Assembly (NCBI GenBank): GCA_017482945.1
Contig: JAFUMF010000154.1
Coordinates: forward strand, 1-39,919
Direction: 5' to 3'
Source of the DNA: Lachnospiraceae bacterium
Lineage (GTDB): Bacteria; Bacillota; Clostridia; Lachnospirales; Lachnospiraceae
Length of the DNA stretch: 39,919 bases
Positions 16,165 through 23,348 of this stretch are shown piece after piece. Position 1 is the first letter of the stretch. Every line of letters begins with the position of its first letter. Below the pieces are notes generated by a model. That model saw nothing but the letters and a program-made list of their open reading frames with translations. It ran no database searches and was not told the DNA's origin. The position numbers were made by a program, and so were the translations under genes.

Positions 16165-17064
16165 ATGCGTCTGGAACAGTTACGATATATTATTGAAATT
16201 GCAGACACAGGCTCGTTTACGATGGCCAGTGAACGATTGTTTATTGCTCAGCCCAGCATTAGCCAGGCGGTGACAGCTCTGGAAAAAGAACTGAATGTCA
16301 CACTGTTTACCAGATACCGCACCGGCGCAGTGCCGACGCAGGTGGGACTTCAGGTCATTGCCCATGCGAGGGAGATCATGCGGTCTGTGGGGGAGATTGA
16401 AAAGCTTTCTGTCAATGATTACTCGAAGATTAATACGATTATCAATGTTGGCGTTATTCCGACACTGAGTGCCGTTGTCCTTCCACATGTAATTTCTTCC
16501 TATAGAAGTATTTTTCCGAATGTGGCGATCAAGACTAAAGAGGAAGGCACACAAAAAATCGTAAAAGACTGTCTGAAAGGCGATATTAACCTGGGACTGA
16601 TCGCAACCCATGGAAAAAGAATTCAAGAGCCGGATATTTTGTACCAGCACTTGTTTGATGGAAGATTGATGGCGTATGTGGGGGCGAGATCTTCGCTTGC
16701 AAGTCGACAGAAAATCACGTTCAGGGAACTATTGCCGTTTCAACTGTTCTTATACGGAGAAGAATTCTCCCTACATAAATATTGCCTGGAGCAGATCAGC
16801 CAGTATGGTCAGCCGAATGTCATGTCAACGACTCATAATCCGGAATCCATCAAGCGATTTGTTTCACAGACCGAGGCCGTTGGATTTGGTCCGGATATTT
16901 CCCTGATGGGAGATATTTATGTGAAATCAAGAACCATTTTCCCGATTGAGATCACGGACGCATCGGAGATTGAGTTTGGATTAGTGACCAGTAAGAAGAG
17001 AAAGCCGGATGTGGCAGTGGATGCGTTTATTAAGGAAATCTTGGCTTATCTGCCGAGACAATGA
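16165..17064 (+). CDS. LysR-family transcriptional regulator
   Basis: The 299-residue protein begins with the typical winged helix (MRLEQLRYIIEIADTGSF and the following ASERLFIAQPSISQAVTALE, about residues 1-45) and continues with an effector-binding domain. AAGGGG precedes ATG 16165. It is divergent from the carrier. Two T-N11-A dyads of identical architecture, one in front of the carrier and one in front of the operon starting at 18634, make these its probable targets. The inducer is likely an intermediate of the lactone/keto-acid pathway; LysR proteins usually activate when bound to it. Confidence 0.9.
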   Translation: MRLEQLRYIIEIADTGSFTMASERLFIAQPSISQAVTALEKELNVTLFTRYRTGAVPTQVGLQVIAHAREIMRSVGEIEKLSVNDYSKINTIINVGVIPTLSAVVLPHVISSYRSIFPNVAIKTKEEGTQKIVKDCLKGDINLGLIATHGKRIQEPDILYQHLFDGRLMAYVGARSSLASRQKITFRELLPFQLFLYGEEFSLHKYCLEQISQYGQPNVMSTTHNPESIKRFVSQTEAVGFGPDISLMGDIYVKSRTIFPIEITDASEIEFGLVTSKKRKPDVAVDAFIKEILAYLPRQ

Positions 17065-17092
17065 AATATTCTTGGTATAGTAATGGCGAATT

Positions 17093-17140
17093 AAAATCTC
17101 TACATTTTGTCGATTATACTCGACAAAATGTAGAGATTTT
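17093..17140. terminator. Perfect 21-bp hairpin after the LysR gene
   Basis: AAAATCTCTACATTTTGTCGA (17093-17113; outer four A included) is exactly complementary to 17120-17140, with loop TTATAC, ending in a T-run. It can terminate in both directions. The -35 of the next gene begins three bases further on. Confidence 0.85.
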
Positions 17141-17142
17141 TC

Positions 17143-17171
17143 TTGTTTGTCCAGTATAAATGCGATATAAT
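17143..17171 (+). promoter_or_regulatory. Promoter of the AAA/DUF4143 ATPase gene
   Basis: TTGTTT (17143-17148), a 17-base spacer and TATAAT (17166-17171) lie directly behind the hairpin and 35 bases before the start codon, so the ATPase is its own transcription unit. Confidence 0.7.
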
Positions 17172-17205
17172 AAATGTGAAAATAAGAAAGAAGGGGCTGA
17201 TTGGT

Positions 17206-18420
17206 ATGATTAAACGTGAATTATATATGAGTCAGATCCGTCCATTTATTGGTAATGAGTTGATTAAGGTTCTGACCGGTATCCGACGTAGTGGAAAATC
17301 TGTGATGTTGGAACTGATTCAGGAAGAACTTTTGGAATCCGGCACGTGCGCGGATCAGTTCATCTCATTTAATTTTGAGCAAATGAGAAATGAGCATTTA
17401 TGTACAGCACAGGCGCTTCATGAAGAAGTTATGCGTCGCTGTGCTAATATTAAGGGAAAAGTCTACCTGTTTTTTGATGAGATTCAGGAAGTTACAAATT
17501 GGGAAAAGTGTGTAAACTCACTCCGTTTGGATTTAGATTGCGATATTTATATTACTGGATCCAATGCAAAACTTCTTTCCGGCGAATTGGCGACCTATCT
17601 TGGTGGACGTTATGTTGAATTTGTGATTTATCCGTTTTCCTTTTCTGAATTCATCGAGCTGTATCAAACGATTGATTCTGATACAACACTGGCTCAATGC
17701 TTTCAAAAGTATTTGCTTGCGGGCGGAATGCCGTATCTGGCAAATCTTCGGTATGAAGAGGAACCGGGAAAAAAATATCTGGAAGACTTGTTCAATTCAG
17801 TTGTTCTGAAGGATATCGTTAAAAGAAATAAGGTCAGAGATGTCGATTTACTGGAACGTATTATTTCATATGTAATGGCAAATGCAGGAACAACATTCTC
17901 TGCAACTTCTATTTCCAAATTTCTCAAAAATGAGCAACGCACTGTGTCGAAGGACACTGTTTTAAACTACCTGAAATATTGTGTGGATGCATACCTGTTC
18001 TATCAGGCCAGTCGTCAGGATGTTCAGGGAAAGCAGATTCTTGCAACAAATGAGAAGTATTATATTGCAGACCATGGTATTCGTGAGGCAGTTTATGGAG
18101 GCAATATGAAGGAAATCAACCTGATCCTGGAAAATATTGTTTACATGGAGTTAAGGAGACGCGGCTTTACGATTACTGTAGGAAAAGCAGGCGATAAAGA
18201 AATTGACTTTGTATGTGAAAAGCGAGGACAAAAATTATATATTCAGGTAGCGTATCTCCTGGCATCTGAAGAGACAATTGCGCGAGAGTTTGGTGTTTAT
18301 GATATGGTTAGAGATAATTTCCCTAAATATGTTGTATCGTTGGATGAGTTTGATATGAGCCGTAATGGGATTAAGCATCGCAATATTCGGGATTTATTAA
18401 TAGAAACAGAATGGAATTAA
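17206..18420 (+). CDS. AAA-family ATPase with DUF4143 domain
   Basis: The 404-residue protein has an N-terminal P-loop domain with Walker A GIRRSGKS (residues 25-32), Walker B LFFDEIQEV and the sensor-like ITGSNAKLLS, then a C-terminal DUF4143-type domain with DRxxxE-like elements (ENIVYMELRRRGF, KEIDFVCEKRG). This two-domain family is abundant in gut bacteria and Archaea; the C-terminal part resembles nuclease-fold domains. Its cellular role is not established. ATG 17206 follows AAGAAGGGG; the longer frame from 17143 starts inside the promoter. It has its own promoter and terminator and separates the LysR gene from its target operon, which suggests independent insertion unrelated to the catabolic pathway. 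Confidence 0.85.
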   Translation: MIKRELYMSQIRPFIGNELIKVLTGIRRSGKSVMLELIQEELLESGTCADQFISFNFEQMRNEHLCTAQALHEEVMRRCANIKGKVYLFFDEIQEVTNWEKCVNSLRLDLDCDIYITGSNAKLLSGELATYLGGRYVEFVIYPFSFSEFIELYQTIDSDTTLAQCFQKYLLAGGMPYLANLRYEEEPGKKYLEDLFNSVVLKDIVKRNKVRDVDLLERIISYVMANAGTTFSATSISKFLKNEQRTVSKDTVLNYLKYCVDAYLFYQASRQDVQGKQILATNEKYYIADHGIREAVYGGNMKEINLILENIVYMELRRRGFTITVGKAGDKEIDFVCEKRGQKLYIQVAYLLASEETIAREFGVYDMVRDNFPKYVVSLDEFDMSRNGIKHRNIRDLLIETEWN

Positions 18421-18435
18421 AAATGAATGGGTGTA

Positions 18436-18476
18436 CTGCCAGAGTTCTTGTAAATAAGGGCTCTGGCAGATTTTTT
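18436..18476 (+). terminator. Terminator of the AAA ATPase gene
   Basis: CTGCCAGAG (18436-18444) pairs exactly with CTCTGGCAG (18461-18469), followed by A and a T-run. It ends directly before the LysR-type operator of the next operon. Confidence 0.88.
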
Positions 18477-18480
18477 ATAT

Positions 18481-18496
18481 ATAGGCGCCGCCTATG
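18481..18496. promoter_or_regulatory. LysR-type operator upstream of the lactonase/aldolase operon
   Basis: ATAGG-CGCCG-CCTAT is a 15-bp dyad with a T-N11-A core, centred near -64 from the expected start site. From this dyad to the -35 hexamer the sequence and every distance match the carrier element at 16015-16056 read on the opposite strand (31 of 42 positions in my hand alignment). Confidence 0.75.
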
Positions 18497-18516
18497 GTTT
18501 CATCATAATCGCATAT

Positions 18517-18545
18517 TTTACAACAATCCTCCAATCCGATACAAT
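18517..18545 (+). promoter_or_regulatory. Promoter of the lactonase/aldolase operon
   Basis: TTTACA (18517-18522), a 17-base spacer and TACAAT (18540-18545) lie 22 bases after the LysR dyad. The weak -35 is typical of an activator-dependent promoter. The leader to the first gene is about 80 bases. Confidence 0.75.
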
Positions 18546-18633
18546 AAAACCAAGCAAACAAACACGGCATGCGCAGCCCGTTCCATTAACGAGAGGTTAC
18601 ATTTATTATTAATCGGAAAAGGAGAATATGAAT

Positions 18634-18948
18634 ATGGCAAGAAATCACTGGACAATCCTCGGAGAATTAGATCCGGAGTTAAACGACAAGATCACAGCAT
18701 GGAGAACTCATCTTGTAAACGATAACGACAAATTAGAGCGTAAAACACGTGAGCTGATTAATGTGGCTATGGCTACAATTTTAAAACAGGACGCTGTGAT
18801 TGTAGCACACGCAAAGATGGCGTACCAGTTCGGCGCAACCAAGAATGAAATCCTTGCAACAGTAGAACAGGCACTGACAATGGGAGGTTTCCCTTCTTTC
18901 AGATGTGCAATGTTAGCGTTGGATGAGTTCTTCAAAGAAGCAGAATAA
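18634..18948 (+). CDS. Carboxymuconolactone-decarboxylase (CMD/AhpD)-fold protein without the redox CxxC
   Basis: The 104-residue protein has the all-helical CMD/AhpD layout (TRELINVAMATIL, then HAKMAYQFGATKNEI). Redox-active family members have CxxCxxxH at the start of the second conserved helix; here only the His remains (DAVIVAHAK) and the single Cys sits near the C-terminus. It is therefore not expected to be a peroxidase. A lactone-, isomerase- or decarboxylase-type role, or a subunit role, is possible but unproven. ATG 18634 gives proper spacing to AAGGAG; ATG 18628 is too close. It is the first gene of the LysR-controlled operon, 18 bases before the dehydrogenase. Confidence 0.78.
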   Translation: MARNHWTILGELDPELNDKITAWRTHLVNDNDKLERKTRELINVAMATILKQDAVIVAHAKMAYQFGATKNEILATVEQALTMGGFPSFRCAMLALDEFFKEAE

Positions 18949-18966
18949 ACGAACGGAGGGGTAGCG

Positions 18967-20091
18967 ATGCTGCAGCTTGTATTTAAGCCTGAGTTACATC
19001 AGTTTGATACAGTCAAAGAATTTGCAAAGGAATTCGCTCTCGGTGAGGGAGACCTTGTAATCACAAACGAATATATTTACCAGCCATATTTTGGCGATCT
19101 TGATTTAAAGTGCGATGTTCTCTACCAGGAGAAATACGGAAGAGGCGAGCCAAACGACGAGATGGTCGAGGCCATGATCGCAGACATGAACAAGATGGGA
19201 GCCCACCGCCGAGTCATCGGCATTGGCGGTGGTACCGTTCTCGATATTTCCAAAATTTTCGCACTGAAGTACTTAAGCCCGATTGAAAAGCTGTATGATA
19301 GAGAGCTTCCGGTGGAAAAAGACAAAGAACTGCTTCTGGTTCCGACCACTTGCGGCACCGGCTCTGAGGTGACCAATATTGCGATCCTTGCATTTTTAAA
19401 GAGAAATACAAAGTTTGGACTCGCGGACGATGCGATGTATGCAGACAAAGCGGTTTTAATTCCGGAATTTTTAGCAAACCTTCCATACCCGGTATTTGCG
19501 ACCAGCTCCATCGACGCACTGGTGCATGCTGTCGAGTCCAGCCTTTCCCCTAAGGCAACTCCGTTTACTAAGTTATTCGGATATAAGGCGATCGAAATGA
19601 TCTTAAAAGGATATCTTAAGATGATCGAGTATGGTCCGGAGGCAAGAATTCCACTGTTGAATGAATTTCTCATTGCTTCCAATTACGCAGGACTTGCATT
19701 TGGTACGGCAGGATGTGCAGCGGTTCATGCCATGAGCTACCCGCTTGGCGGAACTTTCCATGTGGCACACGGAGAATCCAACTACGCGATCTTCCGCGGA
19801 GTCATCGATAATTACCTGGAAATCAAGAAAGACGGCGCCATCGCAGAGTTGGCTTTGTTCATCGGCGGAGTTCTCGGTTGTACGGCGGATGAGGCATATG
19901 ATAAAATGTTTACAGTGCTGGACAAGATTCTCACAAGAAAGACACTCAAAGAGTACGGCGCAGATGAGGAACTGCTAAAGGCATGGACCGATGAGGTCAT
20001 GAACGGCCAGCAGAGACTGATGAAAAATAATTTTGTAACATTGGATGCGAATCGTGTCCTTAAAATTTATCGTGAATTGTACGAGAGATAA
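18967..20091 (+). CDS. Iron-containing alcohol dehydrogenase, 4-hydroxybutyrate-dehydrogenase-like (second copy)
   Basis: The 374-residue protein has the same motif set as the enzyme at 13201: IGGGTVLDISK, PTTCGTGSEVT, SSIDALVHAVES and AVHAMSYPLGGTFHVAHGE for NAD and metal binding. Long stretches are nearly identical to that paralogue (TNEYIYQP, DLDLKC, QEKYG.GEP), so the two arose from one ancestor. It probably reduces an aldehyde or semialdehyde released by the aldolase encoded downstream, or oxidises the corresponding alcohol. GGAGGGG precedes ATG 18967. The 4-hydroxybutyrate assignment of the family should not be taken as its substrate here. Confidence 0.85.
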   Translation: MLQLVFKPELHQFDTVKEFAKEFALGEGDLVITNEYIYQPYFGDLDLKCDVLYQEKYGRGEPNDEMVEAMIADMNKMGAHRRVIGIGGGTVLDISKIFALKYLSPIEKLYDRELPVEKDKELLLVPTTCGTGSEVTNIAILAFLKRNTKFGLADDAMYADKAVLIPEFLANLPYPVFATSSIDALVHAVESSLSPKATPFTKLFGYKAIEMILKGYLKMIEYGPEARIPLLNEFLIASNYAGLAFGTAGCAAVHAMSYPLGGTFHVAHGESNYAIFRGVIDNYLEIKKDGAIAELALFIGGVLGCTADEAYDKMFTVLDKILTRKTLKEYGADEELLKAWTDEVMNGQQRLMKNNFVTLDANRVLKIYRELYER

Positions 20092-20119
20092 TTCGTTAAG
20101 GAAGAAAAAGGAGATAGCT

Positions 20120-21460
20120 ATGAGTGAAAAGACAGTAACCATGCAGTTGGCCGAATATTCAGTGGCAGACCATTGGGATACTTTTACAGAAAGAGATATC
20201 CAAATGACGAGACTTTCTTACGTTGACTGGGTGGCATCTGCCATCACTGGTGTGACAGAAGAGAGTGCGTTAAAGCTTATGGAGCTGGCAGAGGAAGAAC
20301 ACGTGAGCGGTGATTGCGTGATCATCGGTCAGGGCAAGAAAACATCCCCGGCCAATGCGGCTCTGATCAACGGAACCGAGTCCCATGCCATTGATTTTGA
20401 TGATATCCATGATTTCCTGTCCTTACATCTTTGCTCCCCGGTTCTTCCGGCAGCATTGGCAGCAGCAGAGTATAAGAAGGCAGACGGAAAATCCCTGATT
20501 AACGGTACCATCAATGGTATGCAGATTATGGTTGCGCTTTCTGCAGGAATTATGCCGGAGCATTATAACAACGGGCGCTGGCATGCGACCGGCACCATCG
20601 GTGTATTTGGCGCAGCGGCAGCGGCTGGTGCGATTTTAGAACTGAATCCGGAGCAGATGTGTAACGCGTTTGGTATTTGCGCGGGTCTTTGCTGCGGAAT
20701 CCAGCTGAATTTTGGAACTATGGCAAAGCCGATGGCGGCAGGTATGGCAGCGAAGAACGGTGTCATGGCAGCAATTCTTGCAAGCCGTGGATTTACCGGA
20801 AGAGCAGACATTTTTGATACAGACTTCCTTGACAATATCGCGACCAAGAAAGTCGACCTGAATCAGATCATCGAGCGCTTAAAAGGCGGCTACGGTGTTC
20901 ACGAACTCCGCTTTAAGAGATACCCATGCGGTGCCCCGACCCACAGCGGAATCATCAACTGTAAGAAAATCCTCGCTGAGCATCCACATGCGATCGAGGA
21001 TATTGAAAAAATCGTATTTGAACCGTATCCACGTGCGATTCGTCTTGTAGGCAACATGGATCCACAGACTGGTCTTCAGGGCAAATTCAGCATCGGCTTT
21101 ACAGCAGCAGCACAGATTGTTTTCGGACAGGTTACCATTGAGACATTCACAGACGAGAATGTAAAGAATCCGCAGGTTCAGTACTTGCTCCCACGCATGG
21201 AACTGGTGGCATGTGACGAGTTTACACCGTCCCGCGGCGGCCGGGCGACCATGTACTTCAAAGATGGAACCAGCTATACCAACTCTACATATCTGCTTGG
21301 GCACGATCTGGACCTGAACGAGGCAGAGGCAGATGTATCCGGCAAATATGCGGAAATCATGAATGCGAGAGTTGGTGTGGAGAAGGCAGAGAAGATTTAT
21401 GATTTTCTGATGAAGCTGGAGACACTGGATAGCGTAACTGAATTGAGTGAAGTCCTGTAG
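20120..21460 (+). CDS. MmgE/PrpD-family protein
   Basis: The 446-residue protein belongs to the MmgE/PrpD fold, which includes 2-methylcitrate dehydratase, cis-aconitate decarboxylase and iminodisuccinate epimerase. Recognisable parts are the NGTESHAIDFDDIHD segment, HATGTIGVFGAAAAAG, KPMAAGMAAKNG and the RFKRYPCGAPTHSG stretch around residues 275-290. It probably dehydrates, isomerises or decarboxylates a polycarboxylate or sugar acid. ATG 20120 follows AAAAGGAG; the in-frame extension upstream overlaps the dehydrogenase gene. No citrate synthase or methylisocitrate lyase is nearby, so a propionate (methylcitrate) role is unlikely. Confidence 0.85.
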   Translation: MSEKTVTMQLAEYSVADHWDTFTERDIQMTRLSYVDWVASAITGVTEESALKLMELAEEEHVSGDCVIIGQGKKTSPANAALINGTESHAIDFDDIHDFLSLHLCSPVLPAALAAAEYKKADGKSLINGTINGMQIMVALSAGIMPEHYNNGRWHATGTIGVFGAAAAAGAILELNPEQMCNAFGICAGLCCGIQLNFGTMAKPMAAGMAAKNGVMAAILASRGFTGRADIFDTDFLDNIATKKVDLNQIIERLKGGYGVHELRFKRYPCGAPTHSGIINCKKILAEHPHAIEDIEKIVFEPYPRAIRLVGNMDPQTGLQGKFSIGFTAAAQIVFGQVTIETFTDENVKNPQVQYLLPRMELVACDEFTPSRGGRATMYFKDGTSYTNSTYLLGHDLDLNEAEADVSGKYAEIMNARVGVEKAEKIYDFLMKLETLDSVTELSEVL

Positions 21461-21524
21461 ATCGGTCGAAAGAGCCGCAGAGGAGACGGCGAGGCCGATT
21501 TGGCAGGAGCTGGAGGCAACGAAA

Positions 21525-22184
21525 ATGACTTTAGAAGAAAAGAAGTATTGGATAGAAGCCTATAAAAAATATCCGACCGGCAATGTGTCCGATGCCATGG
21601 ATAATCTCGAAATCCGCCGGGGAGTGGTTCTGGGACTCCATGCATTGGACAACCACCAGCCGAAAGCAGCCGGATTTGCGCTGACGGTCCAGCAGATGAG
21701 AAGAAAAACAGCTTATGACGGAAAGAATCTGGCGCGTCAGGGCGGAATCATCGATTCCGAGACACAAGAAGGTGACATTCTGGTCATCGACATGGGCGGC
21801 ATCATGGACGTGTGTACCGGCGGAGCACTGCTTGCAGTCCGTGCTCAGATGCGCGGCGTAAACGGTGAACTGACTAACGGCTGTCTGCGTGATGCGGACG
21901 AGATCGCGGAGCTTGGTTTCCCGGTTTATTGTGCCGGGACCGTCCCGGTGAAGAGCGCAAGGGATGTGGAGACCATTGGCGTGAATGTTCCGGTCATGAT
22001 GGGCGGTGTGCAGATTTGTCCGGGTGATCTGATTCTCATGGATCGCACTGGTGTTGTGTGTGTGCCGCAGGATCGTCTGGAAGAAGTTCTGGCGGAAGCT
22101 GTGAAAATCAATGAGCGAGAAGACAAAATGGGAACATTGATCCGGGCAGGTCATTCCATTAAAGAAGCCAGAATGATTAAGTAG
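21525..22184 (+). CDS. RraA-like aldolase/decarboxylase
   Basis: The 219-residue protein is of the RraA-like family, whose catalytic members are class II pyruvate aldolases (4-hydroxy-4-methyl-2-oxoglutarate aldolase) and oxaloacetate decarboxylases. The metal/substrate segment NGELTNGCLRDADEIAELGF contains the family Gx(5-6)RD motif, and GDILVIDMGG and CPGDLILMDRTGVVCVP are typical. I chose ATG 21525 because GGAGGC is seven bases ahead; the in-frame GTG 21447 overlaps the upstream gene. In this operon it would cleave a keto acid to pyruvate or a similar acid and an aldehyde, the latter being a logical substrate for the dehydrogenase two genes upstream. The mRNA-inhibitor role of E. coli RraA is unlikely here. 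Confidence 0.85.
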   Translation: MTLEEKKYWIEAYKKYPTGNVSDAMDNLEIRRGVVLGLHALDNHQPKAAGFALTVQQMRRKTAYDGKNLARQGGIIDSETQEGDILVIDMGGIMDVCTGGALLAVRAQMRGVNGELTNGCLRDADEIAELGFPVYCAGTVPVKSARDVETIGVNVPVMMGGVQICPGDLILMDRTGVVCVPQDRLEEVLAEAVKINEREDKMGTLIRAGHSIKEARMIK

Positions 22185-22236
22185 GGATAAACCGAAATTT
22201 GCAAGAAAATCGATATATATTGAGGAGGAAACAAAT

Positions 22237-23118
22237 ATGTTATTCGAAGTAATCGATCCGAGATTTGAAGAATTAGTAGATGTAAATGCGGTTCTGGAAC
22301 CAATTTCCGTAGGCCATAAAGTTACCGAAGGCATCATCTGGTGGCCGCAGCAGAACAGCCTGATCTTCTCTGACATGGGAGTTGGCAAGGTGTATAAGTG
22401 GGATCCAAAAACATACGAGACCACAGCAATCAAGTATCCGAGTAATATTTCCAACGGCAATTTCGTTGATCCGGAGGGACGTATTGTAACATGTGAACAT
22501 GCGACAAGTTCTATCACACGTATGGAGCCAGATGGACGTTATATCAAGACTCTGGCAACACACTATGACGGCAAAGAGTTCAACAGCCCGAACGATGTGA
22601 TTGTTGACTCCAAAGGCCGTATCTGGTTCACAGACCCGACATTTGGCCGTACAAGCCCGCTTGTGGGTGTAAAACGTGACCTTGTCATGGGATTCCAGGG
22701 TGTATACTGTGTGAAGGAAGATGGAGAAGTGGTGATGGCCCGCAACGATTTTGAGCAGCCGAACGGCCTCTGTATGGAGATCGGTGAGAAGACCATGCTA
22801 GTAAATGACACGCCGAAGCTTTGCATTCGCCGTTTTACAGTAGAAGATGACTGCACATTAAGCGGCGGTGAAGTGGTTTGTAAGTGTGACGGACGTCCGG
22901 ACGGAACAAAGATCGATAAGGATGGAAACATCTGGACAACTATCAGTGGAAACATGCAGGTATTTGACAAGAACGGCGTATTACTTGGAAACATCAAGGT
23001 GCCAGGCACATGCCGTAACTTCTGCTTTGGCGGCGAGAATAATGATGAACTGTATTTTGCGTGTGAGACCATTTATCGTATTAAGCTGAAAACACAGGGC
23101 GCAGAATTCTTTAAATAG
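22237..23118 (+). CDS. SMP-30/gluconolactonase-family lactonase
   Basis: The 293-residue protein is a six-bladed beta-propeller hydrolase of the SMP-30/gluconolactonase family. Metal-site signatures include the N-terminal TEGIIWW glutamate, SNGNFVDPEGRIV, and NSPNDVIVDSKGRIWFTDPT with its Asn and Asp ligands. It should open a sugar or polyol lactone to the free acid with a divalent metal. No signal peptide is visible, so it acts in the cytoplasm. GAGGAGG precedes ATG 22237. It is the last gene of the operon and is followed by a terminator. A lactonase placed with a carrier for organic acids suggests that the substrate is oxidised or taken up as a lactone. Confidence 0.87.
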   Translation: MLFEVIDPRFEELVDVNAVLEPISVGHKVTEGIIWWPQQNSLIFSDMGVGKVYKWDPKTYETTAIKYPSNISNGNFVDPEGRIVTCEHATSSITRMEPDGRYIKTLATHYDGKEFNSPNDVIVDSKGRIWFTDPTFGRTSPLVGVKRDLVMGFQGVYCVKEDGEVVMARNDFEQPNGLCMEIGEKTMLVNDTPKLCIRRFTVEDDCTLSGGEVVCKCDGRPDGTKIDKDGNIWTTISGNMQVFDKNGVLLGNIKVPGTCRNFCFGGENNDELYFACETIYRIKLKTQGAEFFK

Positions 23119-23175
23119 GAAAGATAGAGGTGAAGCGGTTTAGGCTTCTAAATAAAGGAGAATGTATATACTTTG

Positions 23176-23207
23176 GAGCGGAATTCATAAGAGTTCCGCT
23201 CTTTTTT
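23176..23207 (+). terminator. Terminator of the lactonase operon
   Basis: GAGCGGAA (23176-23183) pairs with TTCCGCTC (23194-23201), extended inward with one G-T pair to a four-base loop, and six T follow. It lies just upstream of the first LexA box. Confidence 0.88.
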
Positions 23208-23217
23208 AAAATAAAAG

Positions 23218-23231
23218 AGAACATATGTTTG
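23218..23231. promoter_or_regulatory. LexA (SOS) box 1
   Basis: AGAACATATGTTTG matches the Firmicute SOS box CGAACNNNNGTTCG in the GAAC and GTTYG halves. It lies 10 bases upstream of the -35 hexamer of the polymerase promoter. Confidence 0.75.
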
Positions 23232-23241
23232 TTTTTGCCAA

Positions 23242-23270
23242 TTGACAAAGGAGGTGTGTGGTGTTATTCT
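23242..23270 (+). promoter_or_regulatory. Promoter of the Y-family polymerase gene
   Basis: TTGACA (23242-23247), a 17-base spacer and TATTCT (23265-23270) are placed between two LexA boxes. A start site near 23277 leaves a leader of about 70 bases to the preferred start codon. Confidence 0.75.
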
Positions 23271-23275
23271 AAAAG

Positions 23276-23289
23276 AGAACAAATGTTCG
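23276..23289. promoter_or_regulatory. LexA (SOS) box 2
   Basis: AGAACAAATGTTCG is a close match to the Firmicute LexA consensus and covers the expected start site. Two boxes around one promoter imply tight SOS control. Confidence 0.8.
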
Positions 23290-23348
23290 AATGCGAACGA
23301 TGTGAAGATAAATCAACAATACTGGAGCGTCATAAGGATGGTGATCGT

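Noticed and set aside
18634-18948. AhpD-type alkylhydroperoxidase
   Set aside because: Both redox cysteines of the CxxC motif are missing.
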